This document shows positions 1-8,231 of a stretch of 54,274 nt of DNA, in pieces; the stretch's first letter is position 1; each line of letters starts with the position of its first letter. The position numbers and the translations under genes were made by a program. Location: contig DDWF01000073.1 of NCBI GenBank assembly GCA_002345845.1, forward strand, positions 1 through 54,274. Direction: 5' to 3'. The notes beneath the pieces were generated by a model. It saw only the letters and a list, made by a program, of their open reading frames with translations, made no database searches and was not told the DNA's origin. The DNA is from Betaproteobacteria bacterium UBA2293 (GTDB lineage: Bacteria; Pseudomonadota; Gammaproteobacteria; Burkholderiales; Rhodocyclaceae).

Positions 1-605
1 TCGGCCCGAACGGCGCCGGCAAATCGACGCTGTTCAAGATGATCACCGGCCAGCAACAGCCGGATTCCGGCGAGGTCATCGTCGGCCCGACGGTCAAGAT
101 GGCCTACGTCGACCAGTCGCGCGACTGCCTCGATGGCAACAAGACAGTGTTCGACGAACTGGCCCAGGGCAGCGACATCCTGCAGATCGGCAAGTTCGAG
201 ATGCCGTCGCGCGCCTACATTGGCCGCTTCAACTTCAAGGGTGCTGACCAAGGCAAGCTGGTCGGCAACCTGTCCGGCGGCGAGCGCGGCCGCCTGCATC
301 TGGCCAAGACGCTGATGGCCGGCGGCAACGTCCTGCTGCTCGACGAACCGTCCAACGACCTTGACGTCGAAACGCTGCGGGCGCTGGAAGATGCGCTGCT
401 CGAATTTGCCGGTTGCGCGCTGGTCATCTCGCACGACCGCTGGTTCCTCGATCGCATCTGCACCCACATCCTGGCCGCCGAAGGCGATTCGCAGTGGAAC
501 TTCTTCGCCGGCAACTATCAGGAATACGAGGAAGACAAGCGCAAGCGCCTCGGTGAAGAAGGTGCCAAGCCGAAGCGGATTCGCTACAAGCCGATCACCC
601 GCTGA
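1..605 (+). CDS. ettA: Energy-dependent translational throttle protein EttA, C-terminal part
   Basis: The gene enters from the left edge, so only the last 200 residues are present. The visible part begins in the Walker A loop of the second nucleotide-binding domain (GPNGAGKST). It continues with the ABC signature LSGGERGR, Walker [12 protein letters not shown], the switch histidine in SHDRWFLDR and a basic tail ending KPITR. There are no membrane segments, as expected for the ABC-F class. EttA binds the ribosomal E site and couples the ATP/ADP ratio to the start of elongation (family knowledge). The [12 protein letters not shown] stretch and the tail favour EttA over Uup or other ABC-F proteins. 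A strong hairpin terminator follows 43 bp after the stop. Confidence 0.93.
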   Translation, partial: GPNGAGKSTLFKMITGQQQPDSGEVIVGPTVKMAYVDQSRDCLDGNKTVFDELAQGSDILQIGKFEMPSRAYIGRFNFKGADQGKLVGNLSGGERGRLHLAKTLMAGGNVLLLDEPSNDLDVETLRALEDALLEFAGCALVISHDRWFLDRICTHILAAEGDSQWNFFAGNYQEYEEDKRKRLGEEGAKPKRIRYKPITR

Positions 606-647
606 TCACCTGGCTCATTCCCGCGGCCGCCGCGGGGATGAATGCAA

Positions 648-678
648 AACGGGCGCCGTTGCGGCGCCCGTTCGTTTT
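648..678 (+). terminator. Rho-independent terminator after ettA
   Basis: An 11-bp perfect stem (648-658 with 662-672, arm AACGGGCGCCG) closes a 3-base loop and is followed by a T-run at 674-678. A-residues at 646-649 give a short U-run on the other strand, so it may also stop the minus-strand gene ending at 716. Confidence 0.85.
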
Positions 679-715
679 TGCCCTTCGCCGTTGCGAAAGG
701 CGGTAAAAATGTCGA

Positions 716-994
716 TCAGTGCTTCAGGTTAGCAGAGAAAACCGCCCTGCTCTTTTCGGAAAATGCGAATTCGTTGAATGCCCGCTCGATTTCGGCTTCG
801 TTGCGACCTTCCGAGCGATCTTCGAAGCTGATGCCGATGATCTTGCCGTTGGCGGCCAGAGTCTGGAAGGCGTAGCGCCAACGCTGGGCTTCCGCTAGGC
901 GTTCACGCAGTTCAGTCTCGTTGGAAATTGCAATGCCAGCCTTTTTCAGGGAATCCAGAAACTGCTCGAAGGATTCGTTGCTCAGACTACCCAT
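716..994 (-). CDS. Hypothetical protein, 92 aa
   Basis: I do not recognise the family. The start is supported by a CGGAGA ribosome-binding sequence seven bases upstream of the ATG. The product is a small, acidic, probably helical and soluble protein without signal peptide or membrane segment. A central stretch (roughly residues 40-60, WRYAFQTLAANGKIIGISFE) could form a short beta-hairpin. It stands alone between the convergent ettA terminator and the divergent methyltransferase gene at 1105, so context gives no function. Confidence 0.6.
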   Translation of the reverse strand: MGSLSNESFEQFLDSLKKAGIAISNETELRERLAEAQRWRYAFQTLAANGKIIGISFEDRSEGRNEAEIERAFNEFAFSEKSRAVFSANLKH

Positions 995-1060
995 TTATTT
1001 CTCCGTTGAAGTTCGGTGCGCTAGCACCATGTGTCGATTAACGAGGCGATTTCGATTCGG

Positions 1061-1096
1061 TTGACACGAAAGTCATAGTTCTTTGAATGCGATAAT
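1061..1096 (+). promoter_or_regulatory. Possible promoter of the 1105 methyltransferase gene
   Basis: TTGACA at 1061-1066 is a perfect -35 hexamer. GATAAT at 1091-1096 looks like a -10 but is 24 bp away, too far for one promoter. TTGAAT at 1083-1088 would give 16-bp spacing. The elements are seen; their pairing is uncertain. Confidence 0.35.
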
Positions 1097-1104
1097 CACG
1101 CCCC

Positions 1105-1926
1105 ATGAAGAAGCCGAATCCCAACTCCGCGATCCAGGAAATCCGTCCCGGCCAGTCTGTCGACCTGCTCAAGGAACTGCACATCCTGACCCGTGATGGA
1201 AAGCTCAACCAGGACAGCCGCCGCAAACTGAAACAGGTCTATCACCTGGTCCAGTTCATCGAACCGCTGCTGGCGGAAGCCGAGACACTGGTCGACCATG
1301 GAGCCGGCAAGTCCTACCTCGGTTTCATCCTCTACGATCTCTGTATCAAGGAACGTGCCAGCGGCGAAATAATCGGTATCGAAAGCCGCCCGGAACTGGT
1401 CGACAAATCGTGTGAACTGGCCAGCCGGCTTGGCTTTCCGCGCATGCGCTTCCTTGCCTGTACTGTCGAGGATTCACTGACCTCAGCCGAGCTGCCGGAA
1501 CGCGTGGATGTCGTTACTGCGCTACACGCCTGCAACACGGCGACCGACGACGCGATCCGTTTCGCCCTGGCCAAGGACGCCCGGCATATCGTCCTCGTCC
1601 CTTGCTGCCAGGCCGAAGTGGCCGCCGCCATGCGGGCCAGAAAGAACGAATCGCTGGGCAAGACGCCACTGTCGGAACTGTGGCGACATCCGATCCATAC
1701 CCGCGAACTCGGCAGCCACCTGACCAACGTGCTGCGCTGCCTGCTGCTTGAATCGCACGGCTACGACGTCACCGTCACCGAACTGGTCGGCTGGGAGCAT
1801 TCGATGAAGAACGAGCTGATCATCGCCAGCAAGCGCGGCGCCCCCCGCAAGAATGCCCGCGAACGGGCCGAAGCCATCCTGCACGAGTTCAATATCGAGG
1901 AACTTGCGCCCCGGTTCACCTACTAA
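1105..1926 (+). CDS. SAM-dependent methyltransferase
   Basis: The 273-residue protein has a class I Rossmann methyltransferase core. Motif I is the glycine-containing VDHGAGKSYLGF at about residue 64, the acidic ribose-binding end is IGIESRPELVD, and LHACNTATDDAI occupies the motif IV region. The order resembles the GSTCD-like Methyltransf_32 group, whose substrates are mostly unknown. A VPCC motif at about residue 170 carries two adjacent cysteines. No signal peptide is present. The stop is 8 bp before the rlhA start, so the two are probably co-transcribed, which hints at an RNA substrate. That hint is inference only. Confidence 0.8.
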   Translation: MKKPNPNSAIQEIRPGQSVDLLKELHILTRDGKLNQDSRRKLKQVYHLVQFIEPLLAEAETLVDHGAGKSYLGFILYDLCIKERASGEIIGIESRPELVDKSCELASRLGFPRMRFLACTVEDSLTSAELPERVDVVTALHACNTATDDAIRFALAKDARHIVLVPCCQAEVAAAMRARKNESLGKTPLSELWRHPIHTRELGSHLTNVLRCLLLESHGYDVTVTELVGWEHSMKNELIIASKRGAPRKNARERAEAILHEFNIEELAPRFTY

Positions 1927-1933
1927 GCACGCC

Positions 1934-3811
1934 ATGAACCGTCCCCAACACCCGCTCGAACTCCTCGCCCCGGCCAAGAACGCCGATTTCGGCATCGAAG
2001 CCATCAAGCACGGCGCCGATGCCGTCTATATCGGCGGCCCTGCCTTTGGCGCCCGTTACGGCGCCGGCAACGATGTCGCCGAAATCCGACGCCTCTGTGA
2101 TTTCGCCCATCGTTACCGGGCGAAAGTCTTCGTCACGGTCAATACGATCCTGCACGACGAGGAACTCGAAGGCGGCCGGCAAATGGCCTGGCAACTGTAT
2201 GAAGCCGGGGCCGACGCACTGATCATTCAGGACATGGGCCTGCTGGAAATGGATCTGCCGCCGATCCAGCTGCACGCCAGCACCCAGACCGACATCCGCA
2301 ACCCGGCCAAAGCGCGGTTCCTGGAAGACGTCGGCTTCTCGCAGATCGTCCTGGCACGCGAGATGAGCATCGGCGAAGTGGAAGCCGTGGCCAGGGAGAC
2401 GACGCTGTCTCTCGAGTACTTCGTCCATGGCGCGCTCTGTGTCGCCTATTCCGGACAGTGCTACATCAGTCACGCGCACACCGGGCGCAGCGCCAATCGC
2501 GGCGAATGCTCGCAGGCCTGCCGTCTGCCGTACACGTTGGTCGACGACAAGGGCAAGGTGCTCACCGAGAACCAGCACCTGCTGTCGATGAAGGACAACA
2601 ACCAGACGGAAAACCTGCTGGCGCTTGTCGAGGCCGGGATCAGCTCATTCAAGATTGAAGGCCGGCTGAAAGATCTCTCCTACGTCAAGAACATCACCGC
2701 CCACTACCGTACGCTGCTCGACGAAATCATCGCCGCCAACCCGAATTACGTCCGCGCCTCCAGCGGCCGCTCGACCTTCAGCTTCACGCCGCAGCCGGAC
2801 AAGACCTTCAATCGCGGCTATACCGACTACTTCGCCAACGACCGCCAGGACGACATCGGCGCCTTCGATTCGCCAGCCTTTGTCGGCGAGTTGATCGGCG
2901 AGGTGGACGAAATCGGCGACGGCTGGATCGTCGTCAATGCCGAGCAGGAATTCCACAACGGCGATGGCGTCTGCTTCCACGATGCGCACGGCGATGTGCA
3001 GGGCATGCGCATCAACCGCGCCGAAGGCAAGCGGCTGTACCCGGCCGAGATTCCGGCCGAATTGACCGTGGGCGCCACGCTGTTCCGTAATCGGGACCAG
3101 GAATTCGAGCGGGCGCTGGAGAAGGAATCGGCCGAGCGGCGCATTGCCGTGACGCCACACTTCACCGAAACCGCTGAGGGCTTCGCCCTGACACTGCGCG
3201 ACGAGGACGACGTGGCGGTCACCGTCGACCTGACGCACGCCAAGGAAGTCGCGCAGAACGCCGAGCGGGCACTGAACACCTTGAAGGACAGCCTGGGAAA
3301 ATTCGGCAACACGATGTTCGTCGCCGAGCCAGTCGAGCTGGCTTTGTCACAAGCCTGGTTCCTGCCGGTCAGTACCCTCAACGCCCTGCGCCGTGACGCC
3401 AGCGAACGGCTGGAAGCCGCTCGCTTGGCCAGCCACCCGCGCCCGCCGCGCGCCGTGCCGGCTCCGAACCCGGTACCCTATCCGCAGGACGAACTGACCT
3501 ATCTCGGCAACGTCTTCAACGCCAAGGCCCGCACTTTCTACGAGAAACACGGCGTCAAGCTGATCGAGGAGGCCTACGAGGCCGGCAACGAAAAAGGCAT
3601 GGTGTCGCTGATGATCACTCGCCACTGCCTGCGTTACAGCTTCAACCTGTGCCCGAAGGAAGTGAAGCACCTGAAGCCGGACCCGATGACGCTAATCAAT
3701 GGCAGCGAAAAACTGATCCTCAAGTTCGACTGCAAGGCCTGCGAAATGCACGTCGTCGGCAAGATGAAGAAGGGCGTCAAACTTAACCTCGGCACCATCC
3801 GTCCGGCATAA
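1934..3811 (+). CDS. rlhA: 23S rRNA 5-hydroxycytidine C2501 synthase RlhA (U32 peptidase family)
   Basis: The 625-residue protein opens with LELLAPAKNADFGIEAI and GADAVYIGGPAFGARYGAGN, the hallmark of the U32 family. It matches E. coli RlhA (YdcP, about 653 aa) over its length by recall. That includes the HGALCVAYSGQCYISHAHTG and RSANRGECSQACRLPY cysteine segments and the C-terminal FDCKACEMHVVGK cysteines. The length excludes the shorter TrhP/YegQ paralog. The enzyme hydroxylates C2501 of 23S rRNA with prephenate dependence (family knowledge). The ATG at 1934 is chosen because an upstream in-frame start at 1853 would overlap the preceding gene and add non-conserved residues. Confidence 0.92.
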   Translation: MNRPQHPLELLAPAKNADFGIEAIKHGADAVYIGGPAFGARYGAGNDVAEIRRLCDFAHRYRAKVFVTVNTILHDEELEGGRQMAWQLYEAGADALIIQDMGLLEMDLPPIQLHASTQTDIRNPAKARFLEDVGFSQIVLAREMSIGEVEAVARETTLSLEYFVHGALCVAYSGQCYISHAHTGRSANRGECSQACRLPYTLVDDKGKVLTENQHLLSMKDNNQTENLLALVEAGISSFKIEGRLKDLSYVKNITAHYRTLLDEIIAANPNYVRASSGRSTFSFTPQPDKTFNRGYTDYFANDRQDDIGAFDSPAFVGELIGEVDEIGDGWIVVNAEQEFHNGDGVCFHDAHGDVQGMRINRAEGKRLYPAEIPAELTVGATLFRNRDQEFERALEKESAERRIAVTPHFTETAEGFALTLRDEDDVAVTVDLTHAKEVAQNAERALNTLKDSLGKFGNTMFVAEPVELALSQAWFLPVSTLNALRRDASERLEAARLASHPRPPRAVPAPNPVPYPQDELTYLGNVFNAKARTFYEKHGVKLIEEAYEAGNEKGMVSLMITRHCLRYSFNLCPKEVKHLKPDPMTLINGSEKLILKFDCKACEMHVVGKMKKGVKLNLGTIRPA

Positions 3812-3818
3812 TCCCGGC

Positions 3819-4538
3819 ATGCGACCAACCGCCTGCCCCTCCTGCCGCCAACCGATGAGCAAGCACCGCTTTGAGCGCCTGCTGCACGGCGAAGTGGTTC
3901 TCGACCTGTGCTTCCACTGCAACGGCATCTGGTTCGACGAATACGAAAGCGCCCAGATCACGCCCGGCGGCATCGTCGAACTGTTCAAACTGCTGCACCA
4001 GCACCAGGATGACCAGCGCCTGCCGCTGCGCGACCCGCTGGCCTGTCCGCGCTGCCAGGAACGCCTGCTGCACGGCCTCGACGTCGCCAAGCATGGCGGC
4101 CGCTTCAATTACCACCGCTGCCTGCAGAAGCACGGACGCTTCACCACCTTTGCCCAGTTCATGATCGAGAAGGGTTTCGTCCGCCAGCTCAATGTGGCCG
4201 AAATCGATGAACTATCGGCCAAGGTCGGCATCATCCGCTGCATGGGCTGCGGCGCCCCGGTCGATATCCGCCGCGAGCATGCCTGCGGCCACTGCCGGGC
4301 GCCGATCAGCATCCTTGACCCGGGTGCCATCGAACAGGCACTGTCGCGCTTCCACACCGCCGAAGTCCGCCGTACCACGGCCGATGTGGAAGCCCTGGGT
4401 GACGCGATCGTCATGCGCGAACGGGAAAAATCGCGCCTGAAGCGCCTCAAACAGGAGCCGGAGAACGCCGGCATCGGCGACGCTATCGACTTGCTGTCAG
4501 CCGGTGTCGAGTTCGTCTGGAACCTGGTCCGGCGCTGA
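3819..4538 (+). CDS. Zinc-ribbon (zf-TFIIB-like) protein
   Basis: The 239-residue protein starts 7 bp after rlhA and is probably in the same transcript. It carries several CxxC pairs. CPSC at residues 6-9 pairs with CFHC near residue 32 and is followed by GIWFDEYE, the typical zf-TFIIB core. A second set is CPRC plus a later cysteine near residue 98, and a third is CMGCG with CGHC near residues 142-160. The C-terminal third is charged and helical, ending in a short hydrophobic stretch. Such proteins are predicted metal- or nucleic-acid-binding proteins of unknown role. Confidence 0.75.
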   Translation: MRPTACPSCRQPMSKHRFERLLHGEVVLDLCFHCNGIWFDEYESAQITPGGIVELFKLLHQHQDDQRLPLRDPLACPRCQERLLHGLDVAKHGGRFNYHRCLQKHGRFTTFAQFMIEKGFVRQLNVAEIDELSAKVGIIRCMGCGAPVDIRREHACGHCRAPISILDPGAIEQALSRFHTAEVRRTTADVEALGDAIVMREREKSRLKRLKQEPENAGIGDAIDLLSAGVEFVWNLVRR

Positions 4539-4543
4539 TCAGG

Positions 4544-4571
4544 CAAAGAAAAGGCGGGCCGCAGCCCGCCT
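4544..4571 (-). terminator. Terminator between convergent genes
   Basis: An 8-bp stem AGGCGGGC (4552-4559) pairs with GCCCGCCT (4564-4571) around a CGCA loop. On the minus strand it is followed by a U-rich tail (complement of 4544-4552), fitting termination of the OmpA-like gene. It can also fold for the plus strand. Confidence 0.75.
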
Positions 4572-4589
4572 CGTCTCGCTACAGCATTT

Positions 4590-5066
4590 CTACTGAACGC
4601 GGATCTCGACCCGCCGACCCTCCTCATCGCTGCCACTGCCCAGCGTCGTTTCCGGTTTGCGCAGCTTGACCCGCTCGGCAGCAACGCCACCGGCAACCAG
4701 CGCGTCACGCACGGCAACGGCGCGCTCCCTGGCCAGCTCGGCATTGCGCACCGCGTCGCCGGAGGGATCGTGAAAACCGGAAAGCAGGACGATAGCTGAG
4801 GAATTGGCCGCCAGGGCGTCCAGCGTCTTGCTGACCACCGCCTGATCGGCCGCGCTCAGCGCCGCTGAACCAACAGCGAAATAAACCTTGGCCAGCGCCT
4901 CGCCGACCGGCGCGATATCCGCCCCCTGTTCCATTGGTGCCTTGGCATCGGGTAGCGCCAGCTTGCCGGCACTGGCACCATAGATCACAGCAATAACTGC
5001 CAGCGCTATGCCGGCGAGGACACCCACTACGACTGCCGTCGATTCGTCTTCGTCATTTGCTGCCAT
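4590..5066 (-). CDS. OmpA-family peptidoglycan-associated protein
   Basis: The 158-residue protein has a short acidic N-terminus, one transmembrane helix at about residues 10-30 (VVVGVLAGIALAVIAVIYGA) and a C-terminal OmpA domain. VYFAVGSAALS is the first strand motif. SGFHDPSGDAVRNAELARER contains the family Asp and Arg that contact diaminopimelate. The helix is not followed by a cleavage site, so I expect an inner-membrane anchor with the OmpA domain in the periplasm. It is separated from yaeQ by 43 bp on the same strand. Its specific role is unknown. Confidence 0.82.
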   Translation of the reverse strand: MAANDEDESTAVVVGVLAGIALAVIAVIYGASAGKLALPDAKAPMEQGADIAPVGEALAKVYFAVGSAALSAADQAVVSKTLDALAANSSAIVLLSGFHDPSGDAVRNAELARERAVAVRDALVAGGVAAERVKLRKPETTLGSGSDEEGRRVEIRVQ

Positions 5067-5109
5067 ATCTACCTCACAAGGGAAATTGGTCGGACAACTG
5101 ACGGTAATT

Positions 5110-5661
5110 CTATGCCGAATCGCTGGCCAAAAGCACCTGCGGCCGCAACTCGACCTGCTGACGGTCGCTGCCCAGCCAGACCACGCCGTCCTGGATCGTG
5201 CATTGCAGCTTCATGCCACGCTCGGCCAGCGCCGCCAGGGCCTTGCCCTCCTCGGCCGTCAGCATCAGCACGCGCAGGTTTTTCTGCCCCTTGACCTTGT
5301 CCACGGTCTGTTGCCACCAGATCTCGGCCGAACGGCCACCGTAGGCCAGTACGCAGACCTGGCGCGAGCGGTTGCAGGCCCGGCGGATGTTCTTTTCGTC
5401 AGGCAAACCGACATCGACCCAGCGCTCGATGGAACCGGTGGCGTCGAGATCCTGTAGGTCTGCCTCGTCCTCGGTTGACAGGCCGCGGCCGAAAGCCAGC
5501 GTTGCCGAGGCGTTGAGCGCGAAGGCCAGCAGGCGGACCATCATCCGTTCATCGGTTTCCGAGGGATGGCGGGCCAGCGTCAGGGCGTGCTCGGCGAAGT
5601 AGCCGCGGTCGAGATCGGCCAGTTGCAGCTCGGCCTTGAAAATGGTGGATTTGAGTGCCAT
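5110..5661 (-). CDS. yaeQ: YaeQ family protein
   Basis: The 183-residue protein matches the length and pattern of YaeQ (E. coli 181 aa). It starts MALKSTIFKAELQLAD, has HPSETDERMMVRLLAFALNA near residue 32, and a nuclease-like core with EDEADLQ and RWVDVGLPDEKNIRRA. YaeQ folds like a PD-(D/E)xK endonuclease but its role is not established. The ATG at 5661 is chosen because the family begins exactly here. The longer open frame to 6291 lies antisense to the DUF3617 gene and has no family match. Confidence 0.9.
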   Translation of the reverse strand: MALKSTIFKAELQLADLDRGYFAEHALTLARHPSETDERMMVRLLAFALNASATLAFGRGLSTEDEADLQDLDATGSIERWVDVGLPDEKNIRRACNRSRQVCVLAYGGRSAEIWWQQTVDKVKGQKNLRVLMLTAEEGKALAALAERGMKLQCTIQDGVVWLGSDRQQVELRPQVLLASDSA

Positions 5662-5748
5662 GCGGGCGCCGAAAAAAGTGCGGATTATCCCATGACGACC
5701 ATGGCAAAGCCGGCTAGGATTAAATCCACAGCCCTTACGGAGAAGCGC

Positions 5749-6300
5749 ATGAAGACCACACGCCTTGCCCCCTGCCTGCTGGCCCTGCTCTTTGCCGGCG
5801 CCGCCAGCGCTGCCGACGTGCCGAAGCGCAAATCCGGCCTGTGGGAGGTGAACACCCAGATGACGGGCATGCCCGCCGGCATGCCGGGCCAGGGACCGAT
5901 GCAGATGTGTATCGACCAGGCCAGCGACAACGTCATGAACGGGCGCAGCGATCCCCGCGCCAAGGCCGATTGTCCGGTCATGGAAGTCCGTCCCGGAGCC
6001 GGCAAGGTGACGGTGCACTCGGTCTGCCGCCACGGTGCCACGACGGCAACGACGGATGCCGTGATCACCGGCGATTTCGACAAGAGCTACCGTAGTGACA
6101 TGGTCACCCGCTTCAATCCGCCGCAGAATGGCATGAAGGAAATGAAGATGACCCAGGAAGCGCGCTGGCTCGGCCCATGCAAGCCGGGGCAGAAGCCGGG
6201 CGACATCATCATGCCCGGCGGCGGCAAGATGAATATGGAGGAGATGATGAACGATCCGCAGATCCGCGAACTGATGAAGCGCCAGCAGCAAGCGCGCTGA
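5749..6300 (+). CDS. DUF3617 family periplasmic protein
   Basis: The 183-residue product has a signal peptide (MKTTRLAPCLLALLFAGAAS, cleavage near ASA-AD). The following RKSGLWEVNTQMTG is the start typical of DUF3617, a family of about 150-190 aa with unknown role. Cysteines at CIDQ, DCPVM, VCRHG and GPCKPG are spaced as in the family and may form disulfides. The last 60 residues are rich in Met, Lys and Gln. The chosen start has an AGAAG ribosome-binding sequence and opens the signal peptide. It is divergent from yaeQ. Confidence 0.78.
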   Translation: MKTTRLAPCLLALLFAGAASAADVPKRKSGLWEVNTQMTGMPAGMPGQGPMQMCIDQASDNVMNGRSDPRAKADCPVMEVRPGAGKVTVHSVCRHGATTATTDAVITGDFDKSYRSDMVTRFNPPQNGMKEMKMTQEARWLGPCKPGQKPGDIIMPGGGKMNMEEMMNDPQIRELMKRQQQAR

Positions 6301-6309
6301 GCCGGGTCT

Positions 6310-6315
6310 TATAAT
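6310..6315 (+). promoter_or_regulatory. Possible -10 element of the rhodanese gene
   Basis: A perfect TATAAT lies 27 bp before the ATG at 6342. No convincing -35 hexamer is seen 16-18 bp upstream, so this is only a candidate. Confidence 0.4.
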
Positions 6316-6341
6316 CAGCGTTTTCTTATTTTCCCGACACC

Positions 6342-6785
6342 ATGCGCCAACTTTTCCTTGCTTGCTCCCTTGCCCTGTGCAGTCTCTTCGCCCAGGCCGA
6401 AGTCATCGACATCGACAATGCCCAACTGGCCAAGCTGATGCAGGATGGCGTGCCGGTCATCGACATCCGCCTGCAGTCGGAATGGGAAGAAACCGGCATC
6501 GTCGGTGGCAGCAAGTTGCACACCTTCTTCGACGAACGCGGTCGCGCCGATCCGGCGGCCTGGCTCAACCAGGTCAGCCCCTACGCCAGGAAGGACCAGC
6601 CGGTCATCGTCATCTGCCGCACCGGTAACCGGACCAAGGCGGTCAGCCAGTTCCTCTCGCAGCAGGCGGGCTATGCCACGGTCTATAACGTCAAGGCCGG
6701 CATCAAGGGCTGGATCCGTGAAAGCCGGCCGGTCATTCCGGCGGCCCCGGTGATTGCTGCCTGCCGCAGCGCCAGGGCTTGCTGA
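6342..6785 (+). CDS. Periplasmic rhodanese-domain sulfurtransferase
   Basis: The 147-residue protein has a signal peptide (MRQLFLACSLALCSLFAQAE) and one rhodanese domain. VPVIDIRLQSEWEETGIVGG is the entry motif. The active-site loop VICRTGNRTKAV carries the catalytic cysteine near residue 94, and YNVKAGIKGW is the C-terminal motif. It may transfer sulfur or act as a thiol-binding protein in the periplasm; the true substrate is unknown. Its end overlaps the start of a small cysteine-containing frame at 6779, suggesting translational coupling. Confidence 0.85.
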   Translation: MRQLFLACSLALCSLFAQAEVIDIDNAQLAKLMQDGVPVIDIRLQSEWEETGIVGGSKLHTFFDERGRADPAAWLNQVSPYARKDQPVIVICRTGNRTKAVSQFLSQQAGYATVYNVKAGIKGWIRESRPVIPAAPVIAACRSARAC

Positions 6786-7003
6786 ACCAGGCCATCGCCC
6801 GCAAGCGCTGCGCCAGTTGTGAACGCTGGCAGGGGCCGCGCCAACCCGGCGCGACGCCGGATAGCGTAGGCATCGAAGCGGAAACCGATACTGGGCTGTG
6901 CATCGGCGGCGGCTGGGATGGTGATGAGCGGCGCGCCCGCTCCGCTTGCGGCCACTGGCAGATCTGGTCCGCCCTGGTTCGCCAGGATCTGCCTCAGGAA
7001 TAA
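6779..7003 (+). CDS. Small cysteine-rich protein with TTG start (probable)
   Basis: The 74-residue frame starts at a TTG inside the end of the rhodanese gene and overlaps it by 7 bp. It has an ordered pattern CASCERWQGPRQP, then GLCIGG, then SACGHWQIW. This Cys-x2-Cys-x2-Trp ... Cys ... Cys-Gly-His-Trp layout looks like a small metal-binding fold rather than random sequence. I recall similar short uncharacterised proteins in Rhodocyclaceae but cannot name a family. The start is uncertain because TTG is weak and no clear ribosome-binding site is visible; coupling to the upstream gene may compensate. Confidence 0.5.
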   Translation: MLNQAIARKRCASCERWQGPRQPGATPDSVGIEAETDTGLCIGGGWDGDERRARSACGHWQIWSALVRQDLPQE

Positions 7004-7124
7004 CGTCGCTGGCGCCGGGTGCGGCCAATGAGCCGCTGTGGCCGCCACGGCCTCCGGTAGAATGCGCGGTTTACCGGCTTTCCGGCGCCCGGCGCAGATG
7101 GCTGTCACTCCACCGGAAACCGCC

Positions 7125-8144
7125 ATGTACACCAGTCCGCTGACCGCTCTCCTGCAATCCGCCTTCACCGCCCGCCAGCCGCTCATCGAGCGCCTGCAGG
7201 CCGAAGACACCAATGCCTACCGCCTGTTCAACGGCAGCAGCGAAGGTCTGCCCGGCCTGACCATCGACCGCTACGGCGACCTGTTGCTGGTACAGACCTT
7301 CCATGAACCCCTGGATGGCCACGACCGGCCGGAAATCGAAGCCTTCTACGCCGCCGCCCTGCCCGGCCTGGTCTGCATCTACAACGACCGCAGCCGCGCC
7401 AACTCGCGCATTGTCAATCCGCTGCCGGCCGATGTCCTGGCGGAAGCCCAGAAACCCCGCGAATTCCACGAGATGGGGCTGCGCTACCTGGTTCAGGGGC
7501 GCCACGCCGGGCAAGACCCCTGGCTGTTTCTCGACATGCGCGCCGGCCGTCGCCGCGTCCTGCAGGAAACCGCCGGCAAGTCGGTACTCAACCTGTTCGC
7601 CTACACCTGCGGCATCGGCATCGCCGCCGCCAAGGGCGGTGCGGCGCATGTAGTCAATGTCGATTTTGCCGAATCGAACCTCAAGGTCGGCAAGGACAAC
7701 GCCCGCCTCAACGACCTGCCGATCCGCCTGCGCTTCGTCCATAGTGATGCCTTTGCCGCCATGCGCCAGCTGGCCGGCATCGGTCAGCCCGGCATGGTCC
7801 GCGGCAAGAAGATGCCGGCCTTTCCGAAACTGGAAAAGCATGGCTTCGATCTGGTCTTTCTCGACCCGCCGCGCTTCGCCAAGAGCGCCTTCGGCGTCGT
7901 CGACATCGTCAACGATTATGCAGCGCTGATGAAACTGGCCTTGCTGTGCACCAACGAGGGCGGCACGCTGATCTGCTGCAACAATGCCGCGCAGATTACC
8001 CGTGAGGTCTGGGCCGATCAGTTGCAACGCTGCGCCACGAAGGCCGGACGCAGCATTCGTCAGATCGAATGGATTGCGCCGGAGGAAGACTTCCCCAGCC
8101 ACGATGGACAACCGCCGCTAAAGATTGCCTTGCTCAGGGTTTAG
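7125..8144 (+). CDS. RlmI/RlmK-like class I SAM-dependent RNA methyltransferase
   Basis: The 339-residue protein has an N-terminal substrate-recognition region with GLPGLTIDRYGD, then a Rossmann methyltransferase domain. SVLNLFAYTCGIGIAAAKGG is motif I, and VFLDPPRFAKS is motif IV with the DPPxF signature of m5C/m2G rRNA methyltransferases. It most resembles the PF10672 group (RlmI, RlmL/K C-terminal part) but lacks an obvious PUA domain. The ATG at 7125 is preferred over in-frame starts at 7098 and 7038 because similarity begins about here, but no strong ribosome-binding site decides. A TAGAAT at 7058-7063 could be a -10. Confidence 0.8.
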   Translation: MYTSPLTALLQSAFTARQPLIERLQAEDTNAYRLFNGSSEGLPGLTIDRYGDLLLVQTFHEPLDGHDRPEIEAFYAAALPGLVCIYNDRSRANSRIVNPLPADVLAEAQKPREFHEMGLRYLVQGRHAGQDPWLFLDMRAGRRRVLQETAGKSVLNLFAYTCGIGIAAAKGGAAHVVNVDFAESNLKVGKDNARLNDLPIRLRFVHSDAFAAMRQLAGIGQPGMVRGKKMPAFPKLEKHGFDLVFLDPPRFAKSAFGVVDIVNDYAALMKLALLCTNEGGTLICCNNAAQITREVWADQLQRCATKAGRSIRQIEWIAPEEDFPSHDGQPPLKIALLRV

Positions 8145-8231
8145 CCATCAGCCGATCCATGGACGGTACTGACAGCCCATGGCCATGCCGGGATAATTAG
8201 CAGCTCTCCATCGCCCATCCGGAAGCCGCAC

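Noticed and set aside
1061..1096. TTGACA plus GATAAT as a single strong promoter
   Set aside because: The spacing of 24 bp is too long for one sigma-70 promoter, so it is kept only as a low-confidence feature.
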